NCBI GenBank assembly: GCA_004352715.1
Contig: SCFE01000048.1
Coordinates: 190,934-254,933 of the forward strand
Length of the DNA: 64,000 nt
Origin: Hofstenia miamia
Taxonomy: Eukaryota; Xenacoelomorpha; Acoela
Direction: 5' to 3'
Shown here: piece after piece, positions 47,615 to 61,300 of the stretch
Layout: each line of letters opens with the position of its first letter
How positions within the stretch are numbered: position 1 is the first letter of the stretch
Position numbers and translations under genes: made by a program
The notes under the pieces: model-generated
What the model saw: the letters and a program-made list of their open reading frames with translations, nothing else
The model's database searches: none
What the model was told of the DNA's origin: nothing

Positions 47615-47866
47615 CCATATGAACCTAAAGTTTAAATAAAAGCTGAAGAACAGATATGTAAGTAAACATCTGTATCTGTAAGTAACATCCTTTCCATTTA
47701 GTTCAGAGCAAAAATAAAAGGCTGTCTCCTCAAAATTAAAAGTTGACTTTGTTCTTTGAACTAATCGAATCTCTCTTAAATTAAGAGTCACAAAGTTTAG
47801 AAGCTTTCTCTTCAACGATATTGTTTCGAATCCTCCAGGGGAAAGTGAGGCTGTCATAAAAAAGGA
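47615..47866 (-). CDS. unidentified minus ORF after a good acceptor-like sequence
   Basis: An 84-codon minus frame whose 5' part follows a pyrimidine-rich TTCCTTTTTTATGACAG sequence, a good acceptor. The first 60 codons read as a mixed polar sequence (GGFETISLKRKLLNF, STFNFEETAFYFCSELNG); the end is hydrophobic. No donor or homologue was recognised, so it remains only a candidate. Confidence 0.22.
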
Positions 47867-47983
47867 ATTGATTTTCCCCGAAAGAAGTTTTGTGCAGGCG
47901 TTGACTTAATGTGCTCATTACTTGCCCCATTACATCGCCCAAGCACCGCAATACCCACATAGACTGAATTCATGTAAAATCTA

Positions 47984-48211
47984 ATATATATATATATATA
48001 TATANNNNNNNNNNNNNNNNNNNNNNNNNNNNNNNNNNNNNNNNNNNNNNNNNNNNNNNNNNNNNNNNNNNNNNNNNNNNNNNNNNNNNNNNNNNNNNNN
48101 NNNNNNNNNNNNNNNNNNNNNNNNNNNNNNNNNNNNNNNNNNNNNNNNNNNNNNNNNNNNNNNNNNNNNNNNNNNNNNNNNNNNNNNNNTATATATACAT
48201 ATATATATATA

Positions 48212-48245
<34 letters not shown>
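47984..48245 (+). repeat. (TA)n microsatellite with an assembly gap (185 N at 48005-48189)
   Basis: TA repeats on both sides of the gap, so the gap itself is probably microsatellite of unknown length. Confidence 0.95.
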
Positions 48246-48247
<2 letters not shown>

Positions 48248-48522
48248 TATAGCTTTAAGAACAAAGTAAAAAGTTCTTTAAAAATTTTAATGTTTATTAC
48301 CAATGCAGCAATCAAAGGAATACTTTGATACAAAATTGGGTCCAGAAATAGTAGTTGCGAAAACCAGAATAAGAAACATTTTGTATGAATTTATGCGAAT
48401 TTATGGTTAGGGTTATGCAGTTCAAAATGTAGAATGCATGATTAAAAAATGGTGCACCCATCAAATGCTAGATGCCTGATGTCATCCAAATTTCTAATTG
48501 TTTTCTTGACATATTCCTGCAT

Positions 48523-48940
48523 CAGTGGCGGATACAGCGTGAGGTGAGGGAGCAAGGGGTTCTCCGAAAGTAGAAAAAATCATTCACCTCAAACATCCTA
48601 TTGAAACTTTACTGTCACCAACCGTTTGGTTCATGTTCTTCCCTGTTGTGGTGAAAATTTGTGATAAATAATTATTCTTGTGCTTGATGTACATGAAAAT
48701 ATTTTTTATTTTTAAATGGAAAATCTGATTATTGCCTAACTTTCAAATTTTTCCTTTTGCTACTGCTCAGATAATAAGTGGGCAAAAACCATGATAGCAA
48801 CAACTATGCTTACAATGTCCCTTCCACCGGCACTGTGAACAGAATCAGAAGTCTCCGGGTCATGGGGGCGTGGACTTTTGACTTCACACAAAGGAGGGCC
48901 TCGACAGGTTCACACCTGAGCACGAATTAAGGATTAAAGT
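48523..48940. other. GC-richer island with a hAT-like start
   Basis: Begins CAGTGGCGGATACAGCG, like hAT termini seen widely in invertebrates. Further on, 48790-48935 is markedly GC-richer and open on both strands for 37-52 codons. No second terminus or transposase motif was found. It may be an old transposon; a conserved exon is less likely. Confidence 0.3.
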
Positions 48941-48959
48941 GAAAGAGGAAATTGTTCTC

Positions 48960-50850
48960 TATGCAGTGTGCCCTCAGATTTTAGATATCAATATTATTTA
49001 GTGAATTATGAGGGTTTACAAATTTTGTATAGAAATCATGATAAATTGTGCAAAATGCCTAAGTTATTTGAGGATAAAGAGATCAAAAATATTACAAGCA
49101 TGAATTTTTAGCACTCAAATATGCACTCAGCATTGTATTATAACTTTCTACTATCTCAATATGTTTTCTTATCCACTAAAGTCCAGCATCGAAGAACGGT
49201 TAATCCAAAAATATGAATTTAAAGTCTTAAAAATTCAAAGTTGTGAAAGGCTATTAGGATATGAGTCAGTAGCTGTTTGTGTTTGTACTTAGTCTAAGAT
49301 AGGATATTGAATGAAAAGATCTTAATATTCTATCTTAGCAGTTCGTTTAGTAGTTTATTAAAGAACAAAAGATCAAGCAATTGCAGTTGTAGGGATATTG
49401 AAGAATTCCAAACACCTTAGTATATCATTGAAATTTTTATATTGTGACATCCATTTCGCGCAAGGACTCTGAAAACTCTTGAGGCATTTTAGATAAGAGC
49501 TAGAGGGAAAGAAAGTAACAGACTAGACAAAATATATGATTTATATAGAGAAGCCTTGTTTCTTGAAATAGCATTAGAAGGAATATGCCAAGAACGTTTG
49601 AGCTCTTTGTAGGTAAAGGTACAAGATTTCACTCCAATATTAATGTGTTGTAATCAGTTTAATGTAGAAGAGATCCTTAACGTGTTATGAGGCAACGACA
49701 ATAGGGAGACCCTTAATTAAGGGAAAGAAAAACTATTTGTAAAGCGCCTTTTACTAAACCGAATTGTTGACTAGAAAGCATTTTCTTAACTATGGGGAAC
49801 ATATAATTAATCATTAATTTTCTAGTACATTCTCAAAATGCTTGATTAAGTACATAGGTTTTTAAGTTGTAGAAATACTCCAGTAAGCATCACTTAGTAA
49901 AATGGATCGATTTGTGACAAAATGTTTAATAATTAATTACGCCTCATAATTTGAAATACCGCAACACCTGCAAAAATTCCCTTCCGAACACCCTTTTCAA
50001 TTTATTGGAATTATGTCAAAATGTATTAACTAAGGCAAATTTTAATGAAATGTTTCACAAATTTGAATTCATTAAAAATAGTTCAACTAGTTCAAATTAA
50101 TAGTGTTATGAACATTTTCTTTGAAACTAAATTTTAAAATTATTATACATATCACTGAAGATTTCCCATAATTAAATTTCAAGATTTCAAAAATAAATGA
50201 AACCACTAATAACTTTGATATTCTAAAAACTTTTAGTTAGCAAATTTTATATTGAAATTATTTTTTATTATTTTTATTTCTCATTCCAAGTTCTAAGAAT
50301 TTCTGTGAATTTATGTAATAAGATTAATTTTAAATTTTCAAAGAAACTTTAGAATTTCTAAAAGAATTTCTAAAAGAAAATTGCGTACTAATGTATTAGA
50401 TATACACCATTGAATGCTAGTTCAATCTCTTAAGTGAAGAAGATTATCTCAGTGCAGTCTTCTAAACTGACTAGACTGCTTATTGTGTGAAATAAGATCG
50501 GAAATAAAAAGAGTTACTTGCAACGGTTATTCTTTAATTTACACAAATGTGATGGAAATCAATTAGATTGGAGTGCTGGTTGAAATGACTCCACGCTTCG
50601 CTTACTTACATCTTGACACTTCATTAAGAATTTGACTGGTATTATAAGAAAATGAAAATTTCATTGAAATTACCCTCTTTTTCTAAAATGTTAGGATACT
50701 ACTCGAAAAACAGACTCAATTGAATTGAGAAAGTTCAGGGCGTTCATGTCTAAATTTTGCGTCGCAATATTTGAGAATTGAATCATGTCACATAGCTATA
50801 CGATACATTAGTTATCAATTTTTTTTATTAATCAATAATTTTGATTCACC
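48960..50850. other. AT-rich stretch, nothing supported
   Basis: No recognisable features. Confidence 0.45.
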
Positions 50851-50852
50851 AA

Positions 50853-51187
50853 CAGAGATTCACATGAATCTACAAATTTAGTCAAAAACCCGGCCTGATC
50901 CACTTAAGGTAATGGCAATCTAGTCCATTTTGTGTCAATTTCTTTGATTTTTTGGTTTGTGAGATTAAAACTAGGTGTTTCAGAAACCTATAAAACGATC
51001 TGCACACTGAAATTCAATACATAAACAAAATGTTAGAAGAGCATATGATTGTAATCTAATATTTTAAAATGTAAATATTTTTTTCAAAACATTGTTTGTA
51101 AATTATATGGCATTTAAATTAATAGAAAGTAATAGTTGGCCTAAGCCTGGCACGGCTCAAACACAGCCCGACTCATGTCCATCTCTG
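50853..51187. mobile_element. possible short hAT-like non-autonomous element
   Basis: The left edge CAGAGATTCACATGAATC and the inverted right edge CAGAGATGGACATGAGTC agree at 15 of 18 positions. The interior is GC-richer at both ends. No 8-bp target duplication was found. The right edge shares CAGAGATGGA with the patch starting at 21093. Confidence 0.33.
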
Positions 51188-51199
51188 TATGCCCTTACG

Positions 51200-54100
51200 T
51201 CTTCTTAGAATATATTCACGAAATGATCTAAAGTCGCAAATTAACGCTATACTTTCAATATTACTTAAAAACAGTTCTTTAGTTAAATATGCTCAAATTC
51301 AATTTGTATTTTTAAAGTGTGAGTTTCGTGTTATTGTGAAATTAGAGCAGATACAAGGTGAAATAGAAGAACTTTAAAGTAACAGTTGAAACACACTTGC
51401 CGTAAATGATGTTTTAAAAATATGAAAAAATTGCTCAAAAAATGCAGAGCCTTTGTGAGTACAGTGTTAAGATCAAAATGGGCAACTTTAGTTCATTTAC
51501 TAAAATTCTATCTATATATTATGCAGTTATGCTGGATAGAAGGACGAATGACATAATTGGACTGCATTGTATCGCTTAATTACTATGGAATTGGGAGCAA
51601 TTATATTTCTGGCAGAATAATAATATTTCTGACATAAAATTCAGCATTGTTTACATTTTCACAAAATAATGTCAAAAGAGTCAAAATAATTATTTGTGAC
51701 TTCTGCCATATACCTGTTAACTTGTTGTTCGCAGATAATAGAAGCGAGAAAGGTAATATATCCTGCTGTTTATGAATATTTATTCTTTACGAAAAACTAG
51801 ATTATAAAAGTTTTTTTCATTGTCCAAATTTTTAACAAAATCATAAATTTGAAAAAAAATCTACTAACTTAGTTAACGTTTTTGAAATTCCTTGAATAAA
51901 ATAGACATATTTGCATAATCTATTAATTGTGTAATATTTCTGCATCTACGCAAATAGCAGGTGTTCTGAAGAACATTTCTTCATGCAATTTGATATCGAT
52001 AACCCGAATAAACCATAAACATTAAAGTGGTGAAATAGGTTGAGTTTCGAGAAAATTATAAATTATGCATTCATCACAAAATGGGGCTGAAATTTTTTCT
52101 AAAAGTGAATTGATTATCCCAGTCTGATTATATGGGCCATCGTCACTGAGTGAGTTTTTGTGTATTAAGCTGTATACTACATCTCACATTCAACATTAAG
52201 GAAGTTTCAAATGAAATCCAAAATCTGGTTATAGCGTCGAACCATGACAATGCCTTACATAAGATAAAAGAATTCATCTCGTTTTATTGTTTATCAAACA
52301 GATGGCAAAGAATTAACTAAATTCAATTGAGTTGCCGCTAAATACAATGAAAAAGAATTGTTCGAATGACTAGACTTCACAAGTTACTCAAAAATTTAAG
52401 TGTATTGAATAATTTTTAAACACACAAACCAAATTAAACTGCAATTTTTTTAAGAAAGACTAGTCATAATTACAATTTTTAAAACCTAAGATAACATCGC
52501 ATAAAAATTAAAACGCATCAAACTTAATATTTTTTGCAAATTCAATTTAATAAAAATAACAAAGAAACTTTCTTCTTTTTAAAAAAATGCACGTTGTGGG
52601 AAATATTTTTTAATTCATGTATTATATTGCATAAATAAAGCCTAGAAATCAGATTTCTTAGTGTCAAAGTCACTATAGAATCTATAGTATAAATGGTGGG
52701 GATATGAAGAATATATGATAGTGTTTTATGTCTAAGTTTCCTATACAAAGCTTAAGATGTTGAAATTTTATGATGGAAAGAATTAATTGAATATTTGAAG
52801 CAAATATATCAATTGTTTCCTAAATCTTTTTTTAAAAATCGATTGTATTTAAATTTCCATTATAATTTGAAACTGTGATAAGCTACATGTCCCTAAATGA
52901 AAACATAATGTCTTTTCAAAAAATACCTATTCAAAAGTTTTTCATTGAAAAAGTATTGAGAATTTTAAATTGAAACATTGCTGAAAATAGAAATATGCAC
53001 AAAATGAAATTTTTTTATTAGAAAATTTTAACAAAAAATATTAACAGCAGTTTTCAAAATCCATTATTATACATTTAACAAAAAATATTAAAAGCAATTT
53101 CCAAAATCCATTATTATAAATTAATAAAGAAGTAGAGATAAAAATATTTCAAAAAATGAATTATCAAATGAAAATATTTTGGTTATTTACAGTAGAAGAT
53201 ATTATTTGAAATGCATTCTTAGTTGGCATTCTGAAATAAAAACAATTTGCAAATCATAATTCTATAAATTAATGTTTGCAGATGCCAGAAATGAAATTAT
53301 TTAGCATTAAGCATATCTTTGTTTGACTTATAAGGAGAACACTTGGTTTTTGTGCTATGTAAGCAAATTAATTTTAAAAAAGGAAGTATTTTTTTTTAAA
53401 TAAATTGGTTTTCTGATACTAAGTTTCTAAACATATCCCACCTATAGAACTGCATAATCAATTTAAATATTATTAAATAATGACAAAAAAAGCTGTCCAA
53501 AAGCAATATTTAAAAATAATACTTAATAAAAGTTTTTGAAAAAAATTATTAAGTTTCTCATAAAAATGTTTCTAAATTTATAACCAGCATTTAATTTCCC
53601 GCAGCATGTCGTCTTTTTAATCAACCGAAACTTTAATGCATTTTTTATAAAGTTCATTTTTCACACTTTCAAAATGTAATTGAAAAGGACAGTACAATTT
53701 CGGCAGAAGATGAAATTTAAATCGAAAACGCGAAAATGCAGAAAACTGTAAATTTAGTAAAAGCAAATCTAATTTAAAGTAGAAATAATTTATTTGCTGT
53801 GATAAACTAATTTTTGCGTTTATTTGGATATTTCAATGCATATCTCTATATAAAAACCGCAGTATTGTAGAAACCAATTCTTGCTCAGATACAAAAAAAA
53901 TTCAGAGACATATGTCTATTTACTAATGACAGCCGTTAAAAAATTTTTGAAAATGTTTCAGTCTAGAATAACAATGTTAAAAAATATATTTATTCCACTT
54001 AATGTATGTATTTCTTTTACTGTATTTCTTCGATTGAATTTGGTATTGCCAATCACACTGTCAATCACTCATAATAAGCCAACCAATTAAGAAAACGACA

Positions 54101-57100
54101 AAATAAATGTTCGTAAATATTTTTTAAACACAAATCTCTGCGAATTTCAAATCAAAGCGTTAAAAAAGGACTCTGAGATACCAAAGCTTTGACAGGGCAC
54201 CAATACAGTGTTGTGAAAATAATTGAAAAGATAAAGTTTATATTTCATAAATTTTAATGAAGATGGTTGACTCAAAGTTCAACGCAACCTTGTGGAGTAG
54301 CTTTATCTATTAATTTCCGCGTTTCAAAAATATAATACTAGCTCTTATCTATTTTCTGTTAAAATGTTCCTTAAAGACTCTCTATAATTGTTGAGAAACA
54401 CAAGATAAATTGCTACCTAGTTAAAATAGGTAGTCACAATTGCATAATAATGCAAGTCATTCATTACTAATAAATTTTTGTAACTGAAAACAGCTAAAAC
54501 TTTTGCAAATAACATTTAGCTACATTTGTGTTTTTTAGTGATAAATTAATATAAAAAAGCTGCAAGCGGGTCATGTTTACAAACTTTTTTGACCCACTGT
54601 GAATGAAAAACTGACCTATCTTTACTTATTAATCCCCTGGCTCCAAAATTTAACTAGTAGCTGGAATTTTCGCAAAATTTGTACATTAGAATTTTTTGAT
54701 ATTTTTTCTTATACATTAGACGATTTAATAATGTTTGTGTTAAAATAGATATTCATTATGAAATTGTGAGTTACCCAGTTTATTTGCTCACGTTTTGTTG
54801 TAGATGCCTAGAACAAAAACATTTTTGGTGCACTTTACTAAGTGTCGAAATTTCAAGGTTACAAAAATCATCCATTTAAATAGTACTAGACGTCTCAAGA
54901 AAAGTGTTCAGAACCCCTCGAACGGAGGAGCACACAACGAATAATTAAAAAATAACTTAATTACTTTTGCCCTAAACGGCCTCAAGAAGGAATTAAAATT
55001 CATTGCAGTGTAATACTGAACACTTTCTTTAAAAACTTTTCCATGACAATATTAGCTTTTTCAATGAAAACTTCGGTTCAAGAAAATTTTCAAATTTTCG
55101 CCATAGCTAATGTTTTACAAGGCCTTGTAAAATATAAGGCTGCGAACAAAGTTGAAAATGGCCAAGTGATGTAAATCATTTATTTAACTGGGTTAATTTC
55201 GCATAGACATCAATAAAGAGTGGACACATTAGTTTCATGAATATATTACTTCCCATTTGCAGTTTTTTCATTTAGTTCGTGGCCATATATTTTAGAAGGC
55301 TTTGAACTCAGAGAATCAGGAATGGAAAAGCCCATGAGAGAAACAACTATTTTATGAACCATCACAACTGAGATGTTTGGGCTTAGCCAATCCTTGCATA
55401 AGCCAAAATTAAATTTAGTCGACGAGGTTAGTGAGATTTCTCGTAAATGCTGCATTGATTATTCCTTTCTTAGGAATCAATCCTACTAGAAGGTCTATAG
55501 TGGGTTATATAGAAATTCAGAAATTCTTAAATAACGGTAACTTAGAAATTTAATACAGCGATCATTCAATTTATTTTGGACCTAAATGAAAGAAAAGGAT
55601 AGATTTAAGAAATTATAGTTTTGTTTGGCATCTTCGATGTGAAAATGTTAAATTTATATCAAGTTTTATAATTAGACAAAAATTCTTTATGGCTTTTGTA
55701 ATGTTTGGAAAAATTATATTGATAGTTCTTGATTTTTGAAAACTGTTTTAACTAAATCCATCTGTATTTAGTTATAATCTCCTAAGATGAAGATTGCTAA
55801 TCTTAAATTTAATCAAATTTTAGAAATCCTGCATTGGTTGGAGTACATTTAGTGAGAATGTGATTATTGCGAGGCCTTAATACATTCTAGTGATCAGCCT
55901 TTCTATCTTAAACTGTAATCGAAACATCATTTTATAGAGAAAAAATAATAATTGAAATTTTGAAAATAAAATTCAATCACATTATATTAAATTATTCCTA
56001 CATATTTTGAAACTTGGAAAGGAAAAACATAATTTAACATCATCATGTTAAGGAGGATAAATTGTCTTTAAGCAGGTAATGGAAAGCAGAATGAGAGACA
56101 CATCATCTATTACATTACGCTATGTCGTGATTATAGTGGGTGCGCGCTGCAATTATTTTGTTTTTAACATCTGAACAGTTCTTGTTCATGTAGGATTTTG
56201 AGGTTCTTCTAGAATAAGTTAGTGAACTTAGAAACATTGTTTAACAAAAATGATTTAGTTATTTTTGAGCGCTTAGTCATTGACAAAAACTCTTCCAAAA
56301 CTTAGTTCTTATGGTGAAAACATAGAACTTCATTGAATTTACACATGACTTGCAGAATTATTTACCAGAACAACGGTGTCATTGTTTTGCAAGTGCGTCT
56401 TATAATGGGAATTAAAACTATTCCAATTACATGCATTCATAAGCCTATGGAAGACAGGGATCATACTTTTATTATTCTGAAAAACGAAATTGAAATATTT
56501 CAAAATATTTGGTAATATTTGCATGAAAGGCAGTTATACAGGGTCAACAGTTACGATCAAGCAAGTAGATGCAAATATATATGTTTCCCTAAACATAATT
56601 CAGAACCTTTCACTAGGCAACTCCAAAATTTAAGTGATCCAATTATTTCAATTGCTAATAACAGATCTATGACCTTAGGATGCGTTTCTAGCAAATTCAA
56701 TGAGATTTCCATACATAGTATTGAATGAAAATAATGACAAAAATAGTTCAATAGAGTACTTCATTAAATGTATTTGATAGTGTTGCCCCAAGGGATGGTG
56801 CGAGAGGAAATGCTCGTGTCAGTCTTCCATTGATGCACAGTGAATAAATTACTTATAATGACCCTATTCTTTGCTGGAAGAATTAAGAAATGCATGATTA
56901 GAGATATTAGAGATTAAATACAACTGTGAATTAGACATTCTATACAATGAAGCAGAACTGTATGTGCTCTATATTATCTGAAGCTTGACGGATTTTCTTC
57001 AAAGCTAGTGAAACGAAAATGAGCTGATTGTTTTGCAAAATTTGATCTCAATAAAAATTATTGCTTTAAATGTAAAAATTTATTAGACTGCATTATTAAT

Positions 57101-57460
57101 TATATTTATTTTAAAAATGTTTAATCCTGATAACGTAAACTCAATTCCAATTTGCCTTTTTCTCAGTTTTCATCCAGCATCAAGAACTTTTAAATTTACA
57201 AAAGCATAGTTATGTGTAATATTAAAATACTTACTTTATATATTTTGCTCCAAATAGGTTAATTTATGTTTGCATCAGTATCCTAATTATCAAGATTTGG
57301 AGTTGTTGTGTATTTAACGATGTGTATTTTAAGAGAGAGTCGTAAATTCTACTTCAAATAACTTTGTAATAGAAATTTTGAAATTGTAGAATTTTAGCTA
57401 AATATAAGCTTTAGAAATTCTAAGAGAGTTTTTGATGTAACTTAGGAAACTTTTGAATAC
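51200..57460. other. long AT-rich stretch without supported genes
   Basis: Two consecutive same-frame plus ORFs at 56333-56728 separated by one stop are the only item of note; see findings. Confidence 0.45.
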
Positions 57461-57708
57461 CATTTAAATCAGGGATCGTTAGATTTTAATCGCGATTAAT
57501 CGTATGAAAAAAAATTGGCGATAGATTAATCGTAATCGCTGCTGCCAGGAGATTAATAATCGCGATTAATCGTCGATTAATCTACTTCTGATTAAAAATA
57601 TTCAAAATACAATAGGCCTATTCAAATTAGAAAATATCAACTGTTATTGTTATTTGAGATTATTTCCTGAAGTCATTTTACTCCACATAAATTCTATTAT
57701 TATTATTA

Positions 57709-57849
57709 TTACATGTGCTTGTTAGGGTAAAGAAATATTTGGATCTCTAAGTCGAGGGGTAATAAACGATTTTGGAAATCAGATAGAGCATAACCAGCTT
57801 TGCTGAACAGTCTCTCAACCTGATTAGAAGTTGGCGAGATAAAATCGAG
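57709..57849 (-). pseudogene. hAT transposase C-terminal dimerisation domain fragment
   Basis: 46 codons on the minus strand to TAA read ISPTSNQVERLFSKAGYAL and then NRLLPLDLEIQIFLYPN. This is the hAT dimerisation-domain signature (P-x-S/T-x-x-V-E-R-x-F-S-x-A-G ... R-x-L-x-P-x-x-x-E ... F-L). Everything N-terminal, including the DDE catalytic region, is gone. It lies just inside the ends of the 57.5-58.4 kb element and shows what kind of element that is. Confidence 0.85.
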
Positions 57850-57906
57850 GATCCTTATATAGAATTAGGCGACATTCGACGCTTCCTAGGTATGTTAGAT
57901 GCCTAA

Positions 57907-58131
57907 GGCCACGGTTAGACTAGTGATTGTTTTAAAAGTGATCTCTCACATTTGAAAGAATTGCATGTTTAACCACCCGAGATAATTAGCGACGTGACGA
58001 TCACAAGGAAATCGAACGAGCACGATTTCTTCGTGATCGTCAGATCGGTAATTATCTCGGGTGGTTAGACGTGCGATTCAATCAAAATGTGATAAATCAC
58101 TTTTGAACCAATCACTACTCTAACCGTGGCG
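57907..58131. mobile_element. nested foldback MITE, Harbinger-like
   Basis: GCCACGGTTAGACTAGTGATTG at the left pairs with the inverted right end (one mismatch seen in 22). Complementarity continues inward almost to the centre near 58019, so the whole 225 bp can form one long hairpin. TAA flanks both sides (57904-57906 and 58132-58134), matching the 3-bp TWA duplications of PIF/Harbinger elements. No coding capacity. Confidence 0.78.
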
Positions 58132-58389
58132 TAATGATCTTCTATGTCCGGTGTTAAGGTTTTCTTTTGTTAAACATGACACAAGAATAGTGGCCATAGA
58201 TAAGATCAAACCGAAAATGACAACTGAATGCATAAGCATCAACTTAATTAGAATAATCTAGATTAATCGAGCACGCTGTTTACGATTAATCTAATCTACT
58301 TGACCAGCACGATAGATTAATCGATCCGATTAATCTCGATTAATCGCGTTGACGATTAATCATGTTGGATCCCTGATTTAAATGATACC

Positions 58390-61300
58390 AATGTGAATAA
58401 TACTCCACAGCTACACTAGACCACATTAAACTATGCACAAACGAAAATATTAAGCCAGCTAGTCAGCAATCAGGAGTGGAATCAGGCTAAGTAGTGACCA
58501 GAAAATAAAGAATTACATGTTTGTAGTTATTGATTTATGCAATTGTATTCATTTATATTGATATTTCTTGCAGTGCTTCTCTTGTAAATTAAATCTGCGA
58601 TATCGTTTTTATTTCATCTAAATGCTTTTAGAAAATATATTTTTAAAATTTAATGCAAGCGCCTGCCGTTAAGAGCTCGACGCACTTTTCTTAAGATTTA
58701 CTCTTCCAATAACACTGCGATCGCCGTATATTACTCTGAGAAGAAATTCAATTCAATGAAACAGTCTTTTTTGAATGGGGTGGGAATGTGACACCTGTTT
58801 TGATGTATAATTGTCTTAGAGCCAAACAATACACCGCTTAGAATTTCATATTTCACGAGGTAAGAGAAATATAAATACGTTTGAAATTAGGGAAATACCT
58901 TTTAACAAATGTCAAAAGTGAAGTCCTCTTAAATATTATGATGTCTAATATGCATTTAGTTTATATTCATGTTTGACCGGCGATTTTAGTCAATTATTTT
59001 ATAGAGCCCGTTTTTTTACCAATTGCAAAGTTTAATAAAAATTGTTTTTGAATTTCTGAAGAAGTTAATGCATTAGCTATGCGTCGTTGTCTCAATTGAT
59101 GCTTAAATCAGTCTCAACTAAATTTCAATGTTCAATAGAGAAAGCCGAGGAAAATAGATTGTGTAATAATGTGTATGCATGAAGAATGGAGAACGTGTTG
59201 GATTTTTACCTTACTTAAAGTACCAGTAAACTTCCAGTTAGAATTTGAGAATTGCTGTGTAAACTCTTAAGCGCAGAATGTCTGTGGTGATTCATATAAT
59301 TTCAAAGCAGAATGAAATGAGACGCTGTGCCTGAGATATCTGATTGAGTTGGCCTAAGCCAATATATAATTTTACATACATTTTTTATTGAAGACCATAG
59401 TAATACTTGTAATAAATTTTAGTCTATGAGGCAGCACTAACTTGAACCGCTTAGCTACATTGGATGATAGCCAAATATAACTATAGTTGGCCATGATTGG
59501 ATTTAACGGGAAAAAATATTTCATTGTGACTGGGACAGGAGTTGAACTGGAATTACAATAATTAAAAATTTGTGGGTTTTTTTTTAAGTCTCTCTGGATA
59601 CTCTAGATAACTTAGATGCCAAATAGTCTAAATATTGGAATTTCATCAACTGAATTATGTATTGTCCCTAATATCAGCTAAGTCGTAGGTCCACATGTGA
59701 TTTGCATAATTTAAGGGAAAGTGCTGGTATCAATTGTGATCGAACTATAAGGCTTTGCGAAATTTAAAAAAAAATTTAGAAAGCAGGTATCCACAAGCCG
59801 CTTAAGGTTAAAACAAATATTCAACCCCCAGAGAAAATGGCTAAAATATATGGAAGTATAAAAATTATATCATCATAATTGTAGCTGTGCAGGATAATTT
59901 GCTGTAATAAAGAGAGGTAATTATTTCTTATTAAATATTGTAATTTCGTCCTCACAGACTTGTGACGCCCAAAATCACTTCCAACCAAATTTCTCATTCC
60001 AAAATAAGCAGAAACTTTGAAATGGGAATTTTAATAAAATCCAATTTCCTTAATTGATGAACAAGCCTTGAGAGCTGATGAAAAGTTTGGTGAGAAAAAT
60101 TTTACTGTGCTACTGTATACAAATACTTGAAAACTGCAAAGAAACTTCAAAGAAATCTTTCTTTTGATAGGTTGATCAATCGAGAGGAGCACTGTTTTAT
60201 AAAGTAAACAGAATCAATACAAATGGAAAATTAGTTAGCTGAAATATTCAACATGATATTGAAAAATTACCTCTGTGTCGAAAGTAAATATATCAGATTG
60301 TTTTAGCAAAAGCTGTTTAGAATTTCAACATGTTTAGCAAATAATTCCAAACTGTATCTGGAGTAAATATTTTCTTCGATTATTCTTAACAAAGCATTGT
60401 AAGTTAAAAATATACACTACACTCGCCCTAACTTTTAATAGATTTATGATAGTCCTATAAAAATCTTAAATTTTATACTAAGTTTTACATAATTACAGGT
60501 CCTGAAAAGCATAATATCGAAGGTACAACTAATGTTTAGTATATTTTGAGCTTTAGATAATATGAGATTATGTATATTTTGAATCTATCATACAAGCACA
60601 AAACTTCTTACACTATTCTATTTCAGTTATATTTATTTATAAAATCTAAAATGCAGTCTTAAAAGGCCTTCAAATTTCAAAATTGAAAATATTTGTACAA
60701 TAATAACCTTTTAAAATGCAAGTTAACGCGTTCAGCATGGTACTATATCCTTACTTAAAAACCAAAAATTTTAACCCTTTAGATAATTTTAAATTATTTC
60801 AGAATAAAAAATAAAAAAATTGTTTTCTTGTTTTGATAATGCTCCGTTATTGTCTAGTATGCAAATTACAGGATACAATTAAAAAGAAATTGCTCATTTT
60901 ATTTCGAAATAATTTCAATTTTTTATAAATCATTCATATATTATGAAGAATGACACTTTAAGCAGGTGTCTACCATCTATCAGGGAATATAATTTGGACA
61001 AAATAATTGATAAAAATTTCAGTTTATATTTTTTAATGCTGACAAATTATTTTTGCAATTTCTGGAATTATAGCGATGAGTGTTTTTTTCTGTGCCCTGC
61101 TAATATTGCAGTACTACGTTGAAGCATTGTTTCATCCGTGTGAATTTGATTTGCTATGTTATATTTTCTAACCCTCCAAAAGAACAAAATTGGAAATCAC
61201 ATTAAAACATTTTCATGTATCCGAAATTTGATTTCTTAGGGAATTAAATTAATATCAAAATAAATTTTCAAAAACTATTAACAATTAATTCAATAATTTC

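Larger units (their letters stand above)
57470..58374. mobile_element. hAT-family DNA transposon remnant with 8-bp target duplication
   Basis: Ends are CAGGGATC and GATCCCTG (8-bp perfect inverted repeat), flanked on both sides by ATTTAAAT (57462-57469 and 58375-58382), the 8-bp target duplication expected of hAT elements. Subterminal regions at both ends are filled with repeats of the word GATTAATCG. The interior keeps a transposase C-terminal fragment on the minus strand and is interrupted by a foldback MITE at 57907-58131. At 905 bp it cannot transpose by itself. Confidence 0.88.
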
